The translations under genes were made by a program, and so were the position numbers. From positions 186,001-250,000 of the forward strand of contig DASPKU010000013.1 in NCBI GenBank assembly GCA_035627955.1: a stretch of DNA of 64,000 nucleotides, read 5' to 3'. Source of the DNA: Phycisphaerales bacterium. GTDB taxonomy: Bacteria > Planctomycetota > Phycisphaerae > Phycisphaerales > UBA1924. Shown piece after piece: positions 26,401 to 34,536 of the stretch. How positions within the stretch are numbered: the first letter of the stretch is position 1; each line of letters begins with the position of its first letter. The notes beneath the pieces are model-generated. The model saw nothing but the letters and a program-made list of their open reading frames with translations. It did no database searches and was not told the DNA's origin.

Positions 26401-29400
26401 CTCGGGCGCGGCGATGCAGTTCCCCAGCTGGGCTACGGCCGGCACCGGCACGTTCACATTCAACGCCTCCAGCGGCAACGCCCTGCTGCGGGCGGTGCCG
26501 GAGGCGGGCGGGACGACGCTGACGCTCGGGTCGGATGTGATCGTGCGCGGCGGCAACGGCCTGATCGGCGAGGCGGGCACCGCGATCACCAGCAACGGCC
26601 TGATCTCCGCGAACACCAACGGCCGCACCATCACGGTGCAGGGCGCGTCGTTCAGCAACGGCGGGATCATCGAGGCCGTGGATGGCGGGCGGCTGGTGGT
26701 GAACGGCGTGACCGGCAACCTGGGCACGGCCCGCTCGCTGGGCACGGGCAGCGCCCTGACGCTGAGCGGCACGTACACGCTTAACGAGCCGGTGCAGGTG
26801 ACGACGGGCTCGCTCACGCTCAACGGGACGTGGACGAACACGGCAGGAGTGGTCGCCCACGACGCCACGGTGAACCTTGGCGGGGCCTTCACGACGGCGG
26901 GCATTGGAAGCATCACCGCGACGGGCACCACGCTGGTCAACATCACGGGCGCGATGGACAACACCGGCGCGACGCTGACGGTGGACTCGGCGGTGGGGGC
27001 CGTGGGGCTCGCGGGGGGCAGCATCACCGGCGGCACGATCGCGACGGCGAACGGGCAGTCGCTCACGCAGCGGTCGGGCAGCAGCGCGCTTGCGGGCGTG
27101 CAGGTCACGGGCTCGACGCTGGTGGCGGGCGGCACGCTCAACGCGGACGACGCGACGGTGTTCGCAGGGCCGATCACGGTGGGCGCGGGCACGCTCAATC
27201 TGGAGACGGGGTCGACGCTGACTGGCGATGTGTTCTTGAACGGAGCGACGGCGGGGGCGCTGCGCTCGGCGGGCGGCACGCTGACCTTGGGCAGCACGGC
27301 CGTGGTGCACGGCGGCGGGGGCACCGTCGGCCTCAACACCGCGGACCTGATCACCAACAACGGGTTGATCCGCGCGGATGTGGCCGGTCAGACGCTCTGG
27401 GTGAAGGGCGACCTTGAGAACGCGGGCGGCCGTCTCGAAGCGACCAACGGCGGCACGCTGCTGGCAGAGTGGGTGCGGAGCGTGGGGCAGGTGAGCGTGT
27501 CGGGCGCGAACAGCTTCCTCGTGCTGGCGGGGCACTTCACGAACACGAGCACCATCGATGTGACCGACGGCGGCCGCCTGGGGCTCAGCGGCCAGTGGGT
27601 GAACAACGGCACGGTGAATATCACCAACGGCACGCTGGACATGTGGGGGAGCGCCGCGGGCGCCGCGCTGTTCAGCAACATCAACAACAATGGCGGGCAG
27701 GTGCGGGTGATGGGGCGGGTGGACGCCCGCGGCACGACTGTGACGGTCCCCAGCGGGCTGAACCTGGATGTGCGTGCCGAGCTGTGGACCGAGTCGTTGG
27801 CAGTGCCCGCGAATGAGCTGGTGACGGTGAGCACCGGGGGCGTGCTCAGCCAGGGCACCCTGCTGGGCAGCGGGCACATCCGGCTGCAGGGCGGCAACGT
27901 CTCCGGGCGTCCGTTCGTCAGCGGCGGGCTCACCATCCCCAGCACGTACACCATCAGCGGCTACGGCGGGGTCAACGCCCAGCCGCTGGTGAACAACGGG
28001 ACGATCCTCGCGGACGTGCCGGGGCAGACGCTGGGCGTCAGCGGCTCGAGCTTCACGAACAACGGCCTGCTTGAGGGGTCCAACGGCGGCACGCTGAGCC
28101 TGGGCGGCAACTGGACCAACGCTGGGACGATCCGCACGCGGGACACATCGACGATGTTCCTGAGCGGGAACTACTCGTTCAGCGGCGGCACGATTGAAGC
28201 GCTGGACAGCTCGCAGATCCGGCTGGGAGGGGTGCTCGACAACACGGGTTCGACGTTCACGGCCGCGGGCAACGTGCTGCTGGAGCCCGGACTGTGGGTC
28301 CTTGGCGGCACGATCAACGTGCCGGGCACGCCGCTGCGGATCAACCCCGCGAGCAACTTCAGCGGTCAGCTCCATCTCCGCAACGGCGTGGCGCTCAATG
28401 GCGAGCTGCACATCGCGGGCAACGCTTCGCCCGCCAACCGCCAGCTCAACGTCCACAGCGGGCTCTCGGGGACGGGCACCGTGCGCCTGACCGGGGCCTC
28501 GTACCTTGGGTTTGAGAACAGCCAGACGATCAGCGGCGTGACGATCTTCTCCGACGGGACCGCGGACACGCTCACGCGGAAGATCGGGCACCGCACCAAT
28601 GGACTCACGGTGACGCTATCGCCCACGGCCACGATCCGCGGCGGCAACGCCACGCTGTTCGACATTTCGCTGGGCGGCGGGCTCAGTTCCACCCTCGTCA
28701 ACAACGGCACGGTGCGGGCGGACCTCCCCGGTCAGTTGATGCACCTGCAGCCGGGCACGATGACCAACAACGGCGTGCTCGAGGCGACCAACGGGGGCAT
28801 CCTGCACATCGGCGAGTTCCACGGCGACCCGCTGACGACCTGGACCAGCGGCGCGACCGGCGTGGTTCGGGCCTCCTCGGGCGGCACGCTGCGGATCGGC
28901 GGCATCGCGACACTCGAGAACGGGTTTGAGAATGACGGGGGCACGGTGGAGCTGTGGGGCCGGCTCATCAACACCGGGCGCACGCTGACGCTCTCGGGCG
29001 GCAACCAGTCGATGGCCATCCGCGGCAACGTGCCGCGGATCGTGGGGGGGACCATCGACAACACGGGGGGTGGCCTGAGCATCCCGGCGTCGGACGGCAG
29101 CGTGTACCTGGAGGGGGTCAATGTCATCGGCGGGGTGACGAACTTCACGGACCTGCACCTGCTCAGCGGCACGAACATCAGCGGCGTGATGCGGCTGGAG
29201 GAGGGCTCGAACCTGTACTTCGGGCTGGGCAACTCGCAGGCGCCATGGGTGCTGGACAACGACGAGATCCACATCGCGCACGGCGGGACGCCCACCAGCA
29301 GCAACCGGATCCGCATCGGCGCGAACAATCTGGTGATCGGCGCGGAGAGCTGGGTGCACGGCGGCGGTGGCTACTTCTCTGCCCACCCGCTCGCCAACTC

Positions 29401-30637
29401 CTCGGTGGGGATCACGAACTACGGCCGCATCAGCGCGGACGTGCCGGGGCAGGTGCTGCAGATTGGGCTGACGAACTACGGCACGCTGGAGGCGATCAAC
29501 GGAGGGCACCTGGCCGTGGGCGGCACGTTCCATCCGTCGACGGTGCTGCGGCAGATCAACAGCTCGATGAGCCTGCAGAATGTCTCGACGTGGCTGGTGA
29601 ACTCGATGGAGCGCGTCGGGGGCACCATGAGCTTCAGCGGCTCGCTGGAGAACACCGGCGACACCCTCACGCTTGATCCCACAACGATCTGGAGGTTCGA
29701 GAACGCGTCCCGCATCAAGGGCGGAACCCTCAACGTGCCCGCCGGGACGAATCTGTACATGGGTCACGACACGACGTTCGACGGCATCACCGTGAACGGC
29801 ACGCTGCGTGTGACCGATGCCGAGCAGATCCTCATGAGGTCGGGCGTCACGCTCAACGGCCTGATTGATCTGTATAAGCCCAACTCCAAGGTCGTGTTCG
29901 TCGGCGACCAGTCCTTCAACTCGGGCACGATCTTCTTCAACCCCGACGGCGGGGTGGGCGAGCGGCAGGTGACGCTCCGCGGCCCGGCACAGAACGGGGC
30001 CGGTTACGCGACGCTCACCTTCGGGCCCAACGCGGTGCTGCGCGGCGGGGACGGGAAGATCCGCCTGGCGTGGGGCTTTGGCGCCCTGGGCTCGTTCATC
30101 AACTATGGCCTGGTGTCGGCCGATATCGCGGGCAAGCAGCTGGCCATCGAGCAGCAGCGGTTCGTGAACTTCGGCACGGTGCAGGCGATCAACGGCGGCA
30201 TCATCGCCTACCAGGGCCCGGCCCTGATGGGCGACAGCGCGGAGTTCTCCAACATGGGCTCGCTGCGGGTCACCGGCGGCAGCCAGATCCACTTCGGGAT
30301 GCTGACGCTGGACTCGCCCGGGTCGGTGCTGTTCGCGCTCACCGAGGGCGGGCTGGGTTCGATCCTCGCGTCGGAGATCAACTTCGACGGGGCGCTGGTG
30401 CTGGAGGCCGAGAGCGGCGTGCAGTTCAGCTTCGGCGAGCGGCTGCCGCTGTTCACCTTCGAGCACTCGACGGGGCAGTTCGCCTCGATCACCCTGCCGG
30501 AGCTCGGCGGCGGGCTGGTGTGGGACCTGCGGGACCTGTACGTGGACGGCTCGGTGCGCGTGGTGCCCAGCCCGGGTGCGGGCGGGCTGATTGGCGTGGG
30601 GCTGCTCGCGGCGGCGCGGCGGAGGAGGCGGTCGTGA
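23489..30637 (+). CDS. Giant beta-helical surface protein with PEP-CTERM-like tail
   Basis: About 2382 residues. The start chosen is TTG at 23489, eight bases after a GGGGGG run; GTG at 23501 is the alternative. A signal peptide (LVRGLLLASLAG...ARAVAQ) is followed by a W..G.W..AGKW entry module shared with the beta-helix protein at 54.5 kb. Most of the protein is degenerate repeats with LNG(G/T)T, NNG(T/L)I and LDNTGGT motifs, typical of parallel beta-helix adhesins. The C-terminus PSPGAGGLIGVGLLAAARRRRRS is a PEP-CTERM-like sorting signal: Pro turn, helix, Arg cluster. The stop overlaps the next gene's GTG by four bases. Likely cell-surface or matrix protein. Confidence 0.85.
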   Translation: MNNGVSRRAGRVGLVRGLLLASLAGTVLSARAVAQTDVHWAAPVSGLWSDAGKWAGGVSPNNGTPPGAVYRAFLSATGANHTVTSMGDVSLFELTLSSAQAQLHLNGGTMTVPTVNLGAGTLWLNGGTLAGSTINATGGVLQTGHYSSVLDGVTINGTLTTAGTNIRNGITVNGQLNFYSDVLLSGSMTLNGNIAMRSDSYKRLRIEQGETVTLAAGSTLKGKWMLVGGEYTDVPRGTLINNGTIEADEASNGPVWLLAQTLTNNGTLRASGGGRLIASGLMGDVGTVNATGAGSSITLDGTYTLNNPVSVASGAALTLNGAWTNTAGITATGGSRVVLGGPLTSASFANITRTGGSKMVLAGAYDNAGQTLTINAANPDYELAGGSITGGTLATADGQGLVVTSGTLTGVSNTGLVSLTAPSGVLTLGGAWSNAGGTIAVTGSNARLNLNGTFTTAGLGTLQTGAGNDVVVSGAMDNTGATFTLDAARARWQYTGGSITGGTVHLGSGAVLRGVGAAGVTLNDVTLTGGATLQSTTIYSTDLVNQSALVLQNSGATLRLDGDWVNTGTIQLNGGIARVGGTYTRADLAGFSVINGGQLYVTGELDNSGGTLSTAQVGELRLDGGTITGGTLTGADLNPRLRVHSATNSRLHGLTVSGNVIADDWDGQVETTLFLSGGAAINGTVNSTVGLIDVDAASAINGAVTLRGGGSLNLHGTRTHNQAIDIHYHPSSTVVTTIGIDAGETLTIGAAGTISGGGARVVRLGETGTATLVNNGLIRSTFSDGGGLLVEPDVVVNNGVLEAYGSGILSVRNLAGNLNTARINGGTLTLDGAYTINTPLTATGGGTLNLNGDWTNTAGIVATNTTVNLGGSFTQAEIGTVTRSGSTSVNIAGVLDNTGGTLTLDNAATLIGLRGGTIQGGTVAASNGQKLEQRSGGSLLAGVTVNGDVAVLAGTLTADGATTLNGEVIISSGAAMQFPSWATAGTGTFTFNASSGNALLRAVPEAGGTTLTLGSDVIVRGGNGLIGEAGTAITSNGLISANTNGRTITVQGASFSNGGIIEAVDGGRLVVNGVTGNLGTARSLGTGSALTLSGTYTLNEPVQVTTGSLTLNGTWTNTAGVVAHDATVNLGGAFTTAGIGSITATGTTLVNITGAMDNTGATLTVDSAVGAVGLAGGSITGGTIATANGQSLTQRSGSSALAGVQVTGSTLVAGGTLNADDATVFAGPITVGAGTLNLETGSTLTGDVFLNGATAGALRSAGGTLTLGSTAVVHGGGGTVGLNTADLITNNGLIRADVAGQTLWVKGDLENAGGRLEATNGGTLLAEWVRSVGQVSVSGANSFLVLAGHFTNTSTIDVTDGGRLGLSGQWVNNGTVNITNGTLDMWGSAAGAALFSNINNNGGQVRVMGRVDARGTTVTVPSGLNLDVRAELWTESLAVPANELVTVSTGGVLSQGTLLGSGHIRLQGGNVSGRPFVSGGLTIPSTYTISGYGGVNAQPLVNNGTILADVPGQTLGVSGSSFTNNGLLEGSNGGTLSLGGNWTNAGTIRTRDTSTMFLSGNYSFSGGTIEALDSSQIRLGGVLDNTGSTFTAAGNVLLEPGLWVLGGTINVPGTPLRINPASNFSGQLHLRNGVALNGELHIAGNASPANRQLNVHSGLSGTGTVRLTGASYLGFENSQTISGVTIFSDGTADTLTRKIGHRTNGLTVTLSPTATIRGGNATLFDISLGGGLSSTLVNNGTVRADLPGQLMHLQPGTMTNNGVLEATNGGILHIGEFHGDPLTTWTSGATGVVRASSGGTLRIGGIATLENGFENDGGTVELWGRLINTGRTLTLSGGNQSMAIRGNVPRIVGGTIDNTGGGLSIPASDGSVYLEGVNVIGGVTNFTDLHLLSGTNISGVMRLEEGSNLYFGLGNSQAPWVLDNDEIHIAHGGTPTSSNRIRIGANNLVIGAESWVHGGGGYFSAHPLANSSVGITNYGRISADVPGQVLQIGLTNYGTLEAINGGHLAVGGTFHPSTVLRQINSSMSLQNVSTWLVNSMERVGGTMSFSGSLENTGDTLTLDPTTIWRFENASRIKGGTLNVPAGTNLYMGHDTTFDGITVNGTLRVTDAEQILMRSGVTLNGLIDLYKPNSKVVFVGDQSFNSGTIFFNPDGGVGERQVTLRGPAQNGAGYATLTFGPNAVLRGGDGKIRLAWGFGALGSFINYGLVSADIAGKQLAIEQQRFVNFGTVQAINGGIIAYQGPALMGDSAEFSNMGSLRVTGGSQIHFGMLTLDSPGSVLFALTEGGLGSILASEINFDGALVLEAESGVQFSFGERLPLFTFEHSTGQFASITLPELGGGLVWDLRDLYVDGSVRVVPSPGAGGLIGVGLLAAARRRRRS

Positions 30638-32046
30638 ACACACGTGTACCGGTCGGGGGTTTCGGGGTGCGGGCGCTGGCGCTGCTGGTTGCGCTGATGC
30701 TTTCGGCGAGCACCTCTGTGGCTGCCGTGCGAGAGACGTTCGCGTTCACCACGGTGAACTCCAACGGCCTCCAGAACGCGGCCAGCAACTCGGTGCGGAC
30801 GTTCAATGCGGTGGGCGGCTACGGCATGGGGCGGGTGAACATCACCGGCACGCTGACGGAGCTGAACGCGAACACGTTTGCGTCGGACGCCAAGATCCTG
30901 GTGACCGCGCCCAACGGCACGAGCATCGTGGTGCACGCGTTCCCGCGGAATGGGCCGAGCTTCGGCAACCTGTCGATGGACCTGTCGCTGTCGTTTGGGG
31001 CCCTGTCGAACGCCGCGGGCACATGGACCCTGCGGTTCTTCGAGGTGGTCGACAACGGCGGGGCGGCGAGCGTGGATGCGCGGTGGGACGTGACGGTGCG
31101 GATCACCGACGAGCCGCCCGCGCCGCCGGCGACGACGAACATGGGGGTGCTGGTGGCGCCCGGGTTCAGCGTGCCGTCGGCCTCTATTAACTCCAGCGGC
31201 TTCGTCATGTACCGCTTCACGCTGGAGCGGAACGTGGACGCGGCCCTGGGCCGGTACCTCGACATCGTCGCGGGCAACTCGATGACCTCCCCGGACACCG
31301 AGCTGGCCCTGTTCGACAGCGCGGGGCAGCTGCTGGTGACCGATGACGACACGGGCTCGGGGTTCGCCGCGCAGCTGAGCTTCGGCATGGGCACGCGCCC
31401 CGCGTACCCCAATGGCCAGCCGCTGGACGGCCGCAACGGCACGCTGCCGATGGGGACGTATTACCTCGCGGTGGGGCTGTACGACCTGCAGTACACGGCC
31501 CAGCCGTGGGGCATTGGGTTCATCGGGGCGTCGGGGGGGCTCTCGTTCGATGTGGTGACGAATGTGCCGCCGGGCACGGACTGCACGCCGCCGGTGATCA
31601 CGGCGCACCCCGAGTCGCTGCTGCTGGCGCCGGGCGGCGGGGGGGCGATGTCGGTGTCGCTCGATGCCGGGCCGGGCGCGGCCAGCTACCAGTGGCGGCA
31701 CAACGGCGCGGCGCTGAGTGACGGCGGACCAGTGAGCGGGACCGCGACGGCGACGCTGACCTTCACTGGGGTTGATACACCCAACAACGGCGTGTACGAC
31801 GTGGTGGTCACCAAGCAGTGCGGGTCGGTGGTGTCGGACGGCGCGACGCTGTGGGTGACCTGCTCGTCGGACTACAACGGCGACGGCGACATCGGCACCG
31901 ACCAGGACATCGAGGCCTTCTTCGCGTGCCTGGGCGGCAACTGCTGCGCCACGTGTGGCGGCGCCGACTTCAACGGCGATGGCGACATCGGGACCGACCA
32001 GGACATCGAGAGCTTCTTCCGCGTGCTGGGCGGGGGGGCGTGCTGA
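30634..32046 (+). CDS. Secreted multidomain protein with dockerin-like tail
   Basis: A 470-residue protein, GTG start overlapping the previous stop (GTGA) with GGAGGAGG upstream: translational coupling. Signal peptide LLVALMLSASTSVAA. A proprotein-convertase P-like sandwich follows (about 25-150), then a PPC-like domain (about 160-310: DTELALFDSAGQLLVTDDD, GTYYLAVG), an Ig-like domain (about 320-400: SYQWRHNGAALSDGGPVSG), and two GTDQDIE repeats ending LGGGAC. It is probably displayed together with the giant adhesin. Domain names are by eye. Confidence 0.85.
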   Translation: MNTRVPVGGFGVRALALLVALMLSASTSVAAVRETFAFTTVNSNGLQNAASNSVRTFNAVGGYGMGRVNITGTLTELNANTFASDAKILVTAPNGTSIVVHAFPRNGPSFGNLSMDLSLSFGALSNAAGTWTLRFFEVVDNGGAASVDARWDVTVRITDEPPAPPATTNMGVLVAPGFSVPSASINSSGFVMYRFTLERNVDAALGRYLDIVAGNSMTSPDTELALFDSAGQLLVTDDDTGSGFAAQLSFGMGTRPAYPNGQPLDGRNGTLPMGTYYLAVGLYDLQYTAQPWGIGFIGASGGLSFDVVTNVPPGTDCTPPVITAHPESLLLAPGGGGAMSVSLDAGPGAASYQWRHNGAALSDGGPVSGTATATLTFTGVDTPNNGVYDVVVTKQCGSVVSDGATLWVTCSSDYNGDGDIGTDQDIEAFFACLGGNCCATCGGADFNGDGDIGTDQDIESFFRVLGGGAC

Positions 32047-32064
32047 GAGTCGCTGGACCGCGCT

Positions 32065-32529
32065 TCACGCCGTTCCACCGCCGTCCCTGAGCAGCTCCTC
32101 GAGCCGGCGGGCGACGTGGGGGAGCTCGCGGTGGACCGTTTCCCATACCAGGCGGTGCTCGACGCGGAAGTAGACGTGCACGACGAAGTTCCGGAGCTCG
32201 CGGAGGTCGTCCCAGGCGATCGAGGGGTGCGTGCGGGTGATGCGGCCGGGGGTGTACTTCGCGGCCTCGCCGATGATGACGAGGTTCATCAGCACGGCCT
32301 TGTGGGTGCGGACATCCCTGGCGTACTGCTCGAGGGTGAGGCCGGCGGTGAAGGCGGCGCACTCGTGGCAGGCGAGGACGATGTCGCGGACGCGGTCCGC
32401 CCAGTGACGGTTGAGCTGCTCGCGCTCGTGGCGGCGGGCGCGGGGGAAGCGGTTGCCATGATGGGGGCCGCGCTGGCGGCCTCCGCGCCGACCGCCCCCG
32501 CCCTGTGAACCACCGCCCTTAGGCCACAC
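32065..32529 (-). CDS. HepT-like (DUF86) toxin
   Basis: HEPN-fold RNase partner of an MNT nucleotidyltransferase. The core RVRDIVLACHECAAF...LVIIGEAAKYTPG...IAWDDLRELRNFVVHVYF contains the RN-x3-H-x-Y-type catalytic and modification motif. The 154-residue length is larger than the usual 110-140. The GTG start at 32529 (overlapping the MNT stop by 11 bases) adds a ~40-residue Gly/Arg/His-rich head; no internal start with a ribosome site was found. MNT domains AMPylate the HepT tyrosine in known pairs. Confidence 0.85.
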   Translation of the reverse strand: MWPKGGGSQGGGGRRGGRQRGPHHGNRFPRARRHEREQLNRHWADRVRDIVLACHECAAFTAGLTLEQYARDVRTHKAVLMNLVIIGEAAKYTPGRITRTHPSIAWDDLRELRNFVVHVYFRVEHRLVWETVHRELPHVARRLEELLRDGGGTA

Positions 32530-32815
32530 GCACGCGCTCCTTCATGATGCGCTCGCGGGCGGCGCGGGAGAGGCCATCGCAGGTGCCCAGGTCCACCGGG
32601 CGGCGGAGCGCGGCCTGCAGGCGGTGCTTGATGCGGGCGAGGGTGAAGAGCGTGGCATCGTCGGCAACCTCGACGAGGAGGTTGACGTCGGAGTCTTCGG
32701 TGTCCTCGGCGCGGGCGAAGCTGCCGAAGAGGTAGAGCTCGCGCACGCCCAGGTCTTCGCGCAAGGCGGGCAGGAGCTGGCGGAGGGTGTCGAGGACCTG
32801 CTCGCGGGCGGACAT
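32519..32815 (-). CDS. MNT-type minimal nucleotidyltransferase antitoxin
   Basis: A 98-residue MntA-like protein upstream of the HepT-like gene. The nucleotidyltransferase motif GSFARAEDTEDS-DVN fits GSx10DxD except that the second metal Asp is Asn (AAC codon at 32681-32683 read on the minus strand). The fold is otherwise intact (YLFGSFARAEDTEDSDVNLL; PVDLGTCDGL). The substitution may cripple or alter AMP transfer. It is close to the 3' end of the PilT gene but separated by an inverted repeat and terminator. Confidence 0.88.
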   Translation of the reverse strand: MSAREQVLDTLRQLLPALREDLGVRELYLFGSFARAEDTEDSDVNLLVEVADDATLFTLARIKHRLQAALRRPVDLGTCDGLSRAARERIMKERVRVA

Positions 32816-32826
32816 CCCAGAATGCT

Positions 32827-32940
32827 AACCACAAAGACACAGAGACACAGAGGAAGGCAAAGGAAGCGAAAAGGAAAAGGCCCGGATCTGTACGATCCGG
32901 GCCTTCTGGTCTTCTCTGTGACTCTGTGTCTCTGTGGTTG
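32827..32940. repeat. Inverted repeat CACAGAGACACAGAG around a terminator
   Basis: Left arm AACCACAAAGACACAGAGAC... at 32827-32853 and right arm ...GACTCTGTGTCTCTGTGGTT at 32914-32940 are complements. The spacer holds the PilT-gene terminator. It is related in style to the CTCGCGGAGG elements at 3181, 5801 and 34358. Confidence 0.85.
32873..32905 (-). terminator. Intrinsic terminator of the PilT-type gene
   Basis: On the minus strand GGCCCGGATC-GTACA-GATCCGGGCC is followed by TTTTCCTTTT, about 45 bases after the gene stop. Confidence 0.85.
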
Positions 32941-32947
32941 GATTCTC

Positions 32948-34177
32948 TTAGATCCCGCCGAGCTTCTTGAGCATCATGCGGAACTCGTCGATGTTGGGGC
33001 TGGCGTCCTCGGCGACCTTGAGGGCGATGTACTCCTCCTCCACCAGCTTGACCAGGTGCCAGTTGAAGTCCTGCATGCCCGACTGGCGGGCCTCGATGCT
33101 CTTGAGGTACTCGCGGAGCTCGCCCTCGCGGCTCTCCAGGATGTGCTTGCGGACGACCGCGTTGTTGATGAGGATCTCGAGCCCCGGGATACGCGCGATG
33201 TTGGGGTGCAGCGTGGGCAGCAGCTTCTGGTACACGAACGCCCGCATCTGGTAGGCGAGGATCTTGCGGACCTGCTCCACTTCCTCCTGCTCGAAGAGGC
33301 CGTAGATACGGCTGAAGGTCTGCGTCGAGCTGGACGCGTGGATGGTCCCGTACACCAGGTGGCCGGTTTCGGCAGCGTGCAGCGCGGCGTGGAAGGTCTC
33401 GTTATCGCGCATCTCGCCCACCAGCACGATGTCGGGGTTCTCACGCACCAGGGCGCGGAGGGCGATCTTGAAGTCCAGGCAGTCGATACCGATCTCGCGC
33501 TGGTTCACCGTCGCCTTCTTGTCGACGAAGATGTACTCGATCGGGTCCTCGATGGTGACGATGTGCACGGGCTTGCGCTCGTTCACGTAGTCGAGCATGG
33601 CCGCGATCGTGGTGGACTTGCCCGAGCCGGTCACGCCGCTGAGCAGCACGATGCCGTTGGGCTGCATCGCGATCTCGGACATCGTCGCGGGGAGGTACAG
33701 CTCCTCGAACTTGCGGATCTTGCTGGTGATGAGGCGGCAGGCAACCGAGAGCTTGCCGCGGGCCTGGAAGAGGTTCACGCGGAAGCGGTTGTTGGCGTCG
33801 TAGTCGTAGGCGAAGTCGACGGAGCCGAACTTCTGGAGGTCCTTCTGCTGGTCCTCGGTGAGGATGGCGTCGGCGATCTGCCAGAACTCCTCCTCGCTGA
33901 CGGCCTGCGTCTCCATGGCCTTGAGGGCGCCGCGGAGGCGGACCTTGGGCTGCTGGTCGCTCTTGATGATGAGGTCGCTGGCCTCGAACTTGATGGCGGC
34001 CTGGAGGAACTTGCCCCAGCGCGTGGCGTGGGGGTCGTTCTTCTTCTTGCGCGACATGCTGACGTGGCCAACGTGTGCTGCTGAAGATTCCGGTTCTGCT
34101 TCGACGCTCACGTGCTTGCTCCCGGCCGGCTTGTGCTCCGCCGTCGCCGACCCGTTCACCGCTGTATCCGTAGACAA
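32948..34177 (-). CDS. pilT: PilT/PilU-family type IV pilus ATPase
   Basis: A hexameric retraction-type ATPase. The start is TTG with GGGAGG five bases ahead, giving 409 residues, including a 45-residue Ala/Glu-rich head before MSRKKK. Walker A GVTGSGKST at 181-189, the Asp box IVTIEDPIEYIF, Walker B IVLVGEMRD, and the His box THAS-like YGTIHASS are present. The PilT hallmark AIRNLIRE near the C-terminus is not seen, so PilU- or GspE2-like use is possible. No pilus assembly genes adjoin it; the pseudopilins lie 15 kb away. Confidence 0.9.
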   Translation of the reverse strand: MSTDTAVNGSATAEHKPAGSKHVSVEAEPESSAAHVGHVSMSRKKKNDPHATRWGKFLQAAIKFEASDLIIKSDQQPKVRLRGALKAMETQAVSEEEFWQIADAILTEDQQKDLQKFGSVDFAYDYDANNRFRVNLFQARGKLSVACRLITSKIRKFEELYLPATMSEIAMQPNGIVLLSGVTGSGKSTTIAAMLDYVNERKPVHIVTIEDPIEYIFVDKKATVNQREIGIDCLDFKIALRALVRENPDIVLVGEMRDNETFHAALHAAETGHLVYGTIHASSSTQTFSRIYGLFEQEEVEQVRKILAYQMRAFVYQKLLPTLHPNIARIPGLEILINNAVVRKHILESREGELREYLKSIEARQSGMQDFNWHLVKLVEEEYIALKVAEDASPNIDEFRMMLKKLGGI

Positions 34178-34536
34178 GATAACCTCCCAGCCCCGAACCC
34201 GGTAGGGGCTCCAAGGCCAAACCGATCACAAAACGGCACTGGTGGGTGCCTCCCTGAGGCCCACAAGATACCCATCCGCGGGCGTTCCCGTCAGCCCCCT
34301 ATCCGTGCCCGCCCGGCGGTGGTTCCAAGGGCGGGCTCTCGCGGAGCCCAAGGCATGTCTCTCGCGGAGGACGGGGGGCGCGGAGGGGGACGGAAAGAGG
34401 GGACAACGGTGGCGGGCAGGCTCTTGAAGGGTGCCGTGCCTGCTCCGCGCCTCCGCGCCCTCCGCGAGAGGATGGCCTTCCAAAACGCACGCGGGCCCCC
34501 TTACGAGGGCCCGCGGAGCGCGTTTCGAGGTTCAGG
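34178..34536. repeat. Intergenic region with inverted-repeat element
   Basis: No gene. Left arm 34358-34385 (TCTCTCGCGGAGGACGGGG...) and right arm 34443-34470 (CTCCGCGCCTCCGCGCCCTC...) repeat the element at 5801. The spacer is about 57 bases and unlike the others. A hairpin at 34491-34514 follows and acts as the terminator of the subtilase gene. Confidence 0.8.
34482..34514 (-). terminator. Intrinsic terminator of the subtilase gene
   Basis: GCGGGCCC and GGGCCCGC arms; read on the minus strand the stem is followed by GTGCGTTTTGG. Confidence 0.75.

Noticed and set aside
23219-28591. 1790-residue open frame on the minus strand
   Set aside because: It is a mirror of the beta-helix gene: His/Arg/Pro-rich, no motifs, and it crosses the tRNA-Glu and its terminator. 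Stop-poor GC-rich repeats explain it.
28616-30643. 675-residue minus-strand frame
   Set aside because: Arg/His/Pro-rich shadow of the giant surface gene; no domain and no upstream signal.
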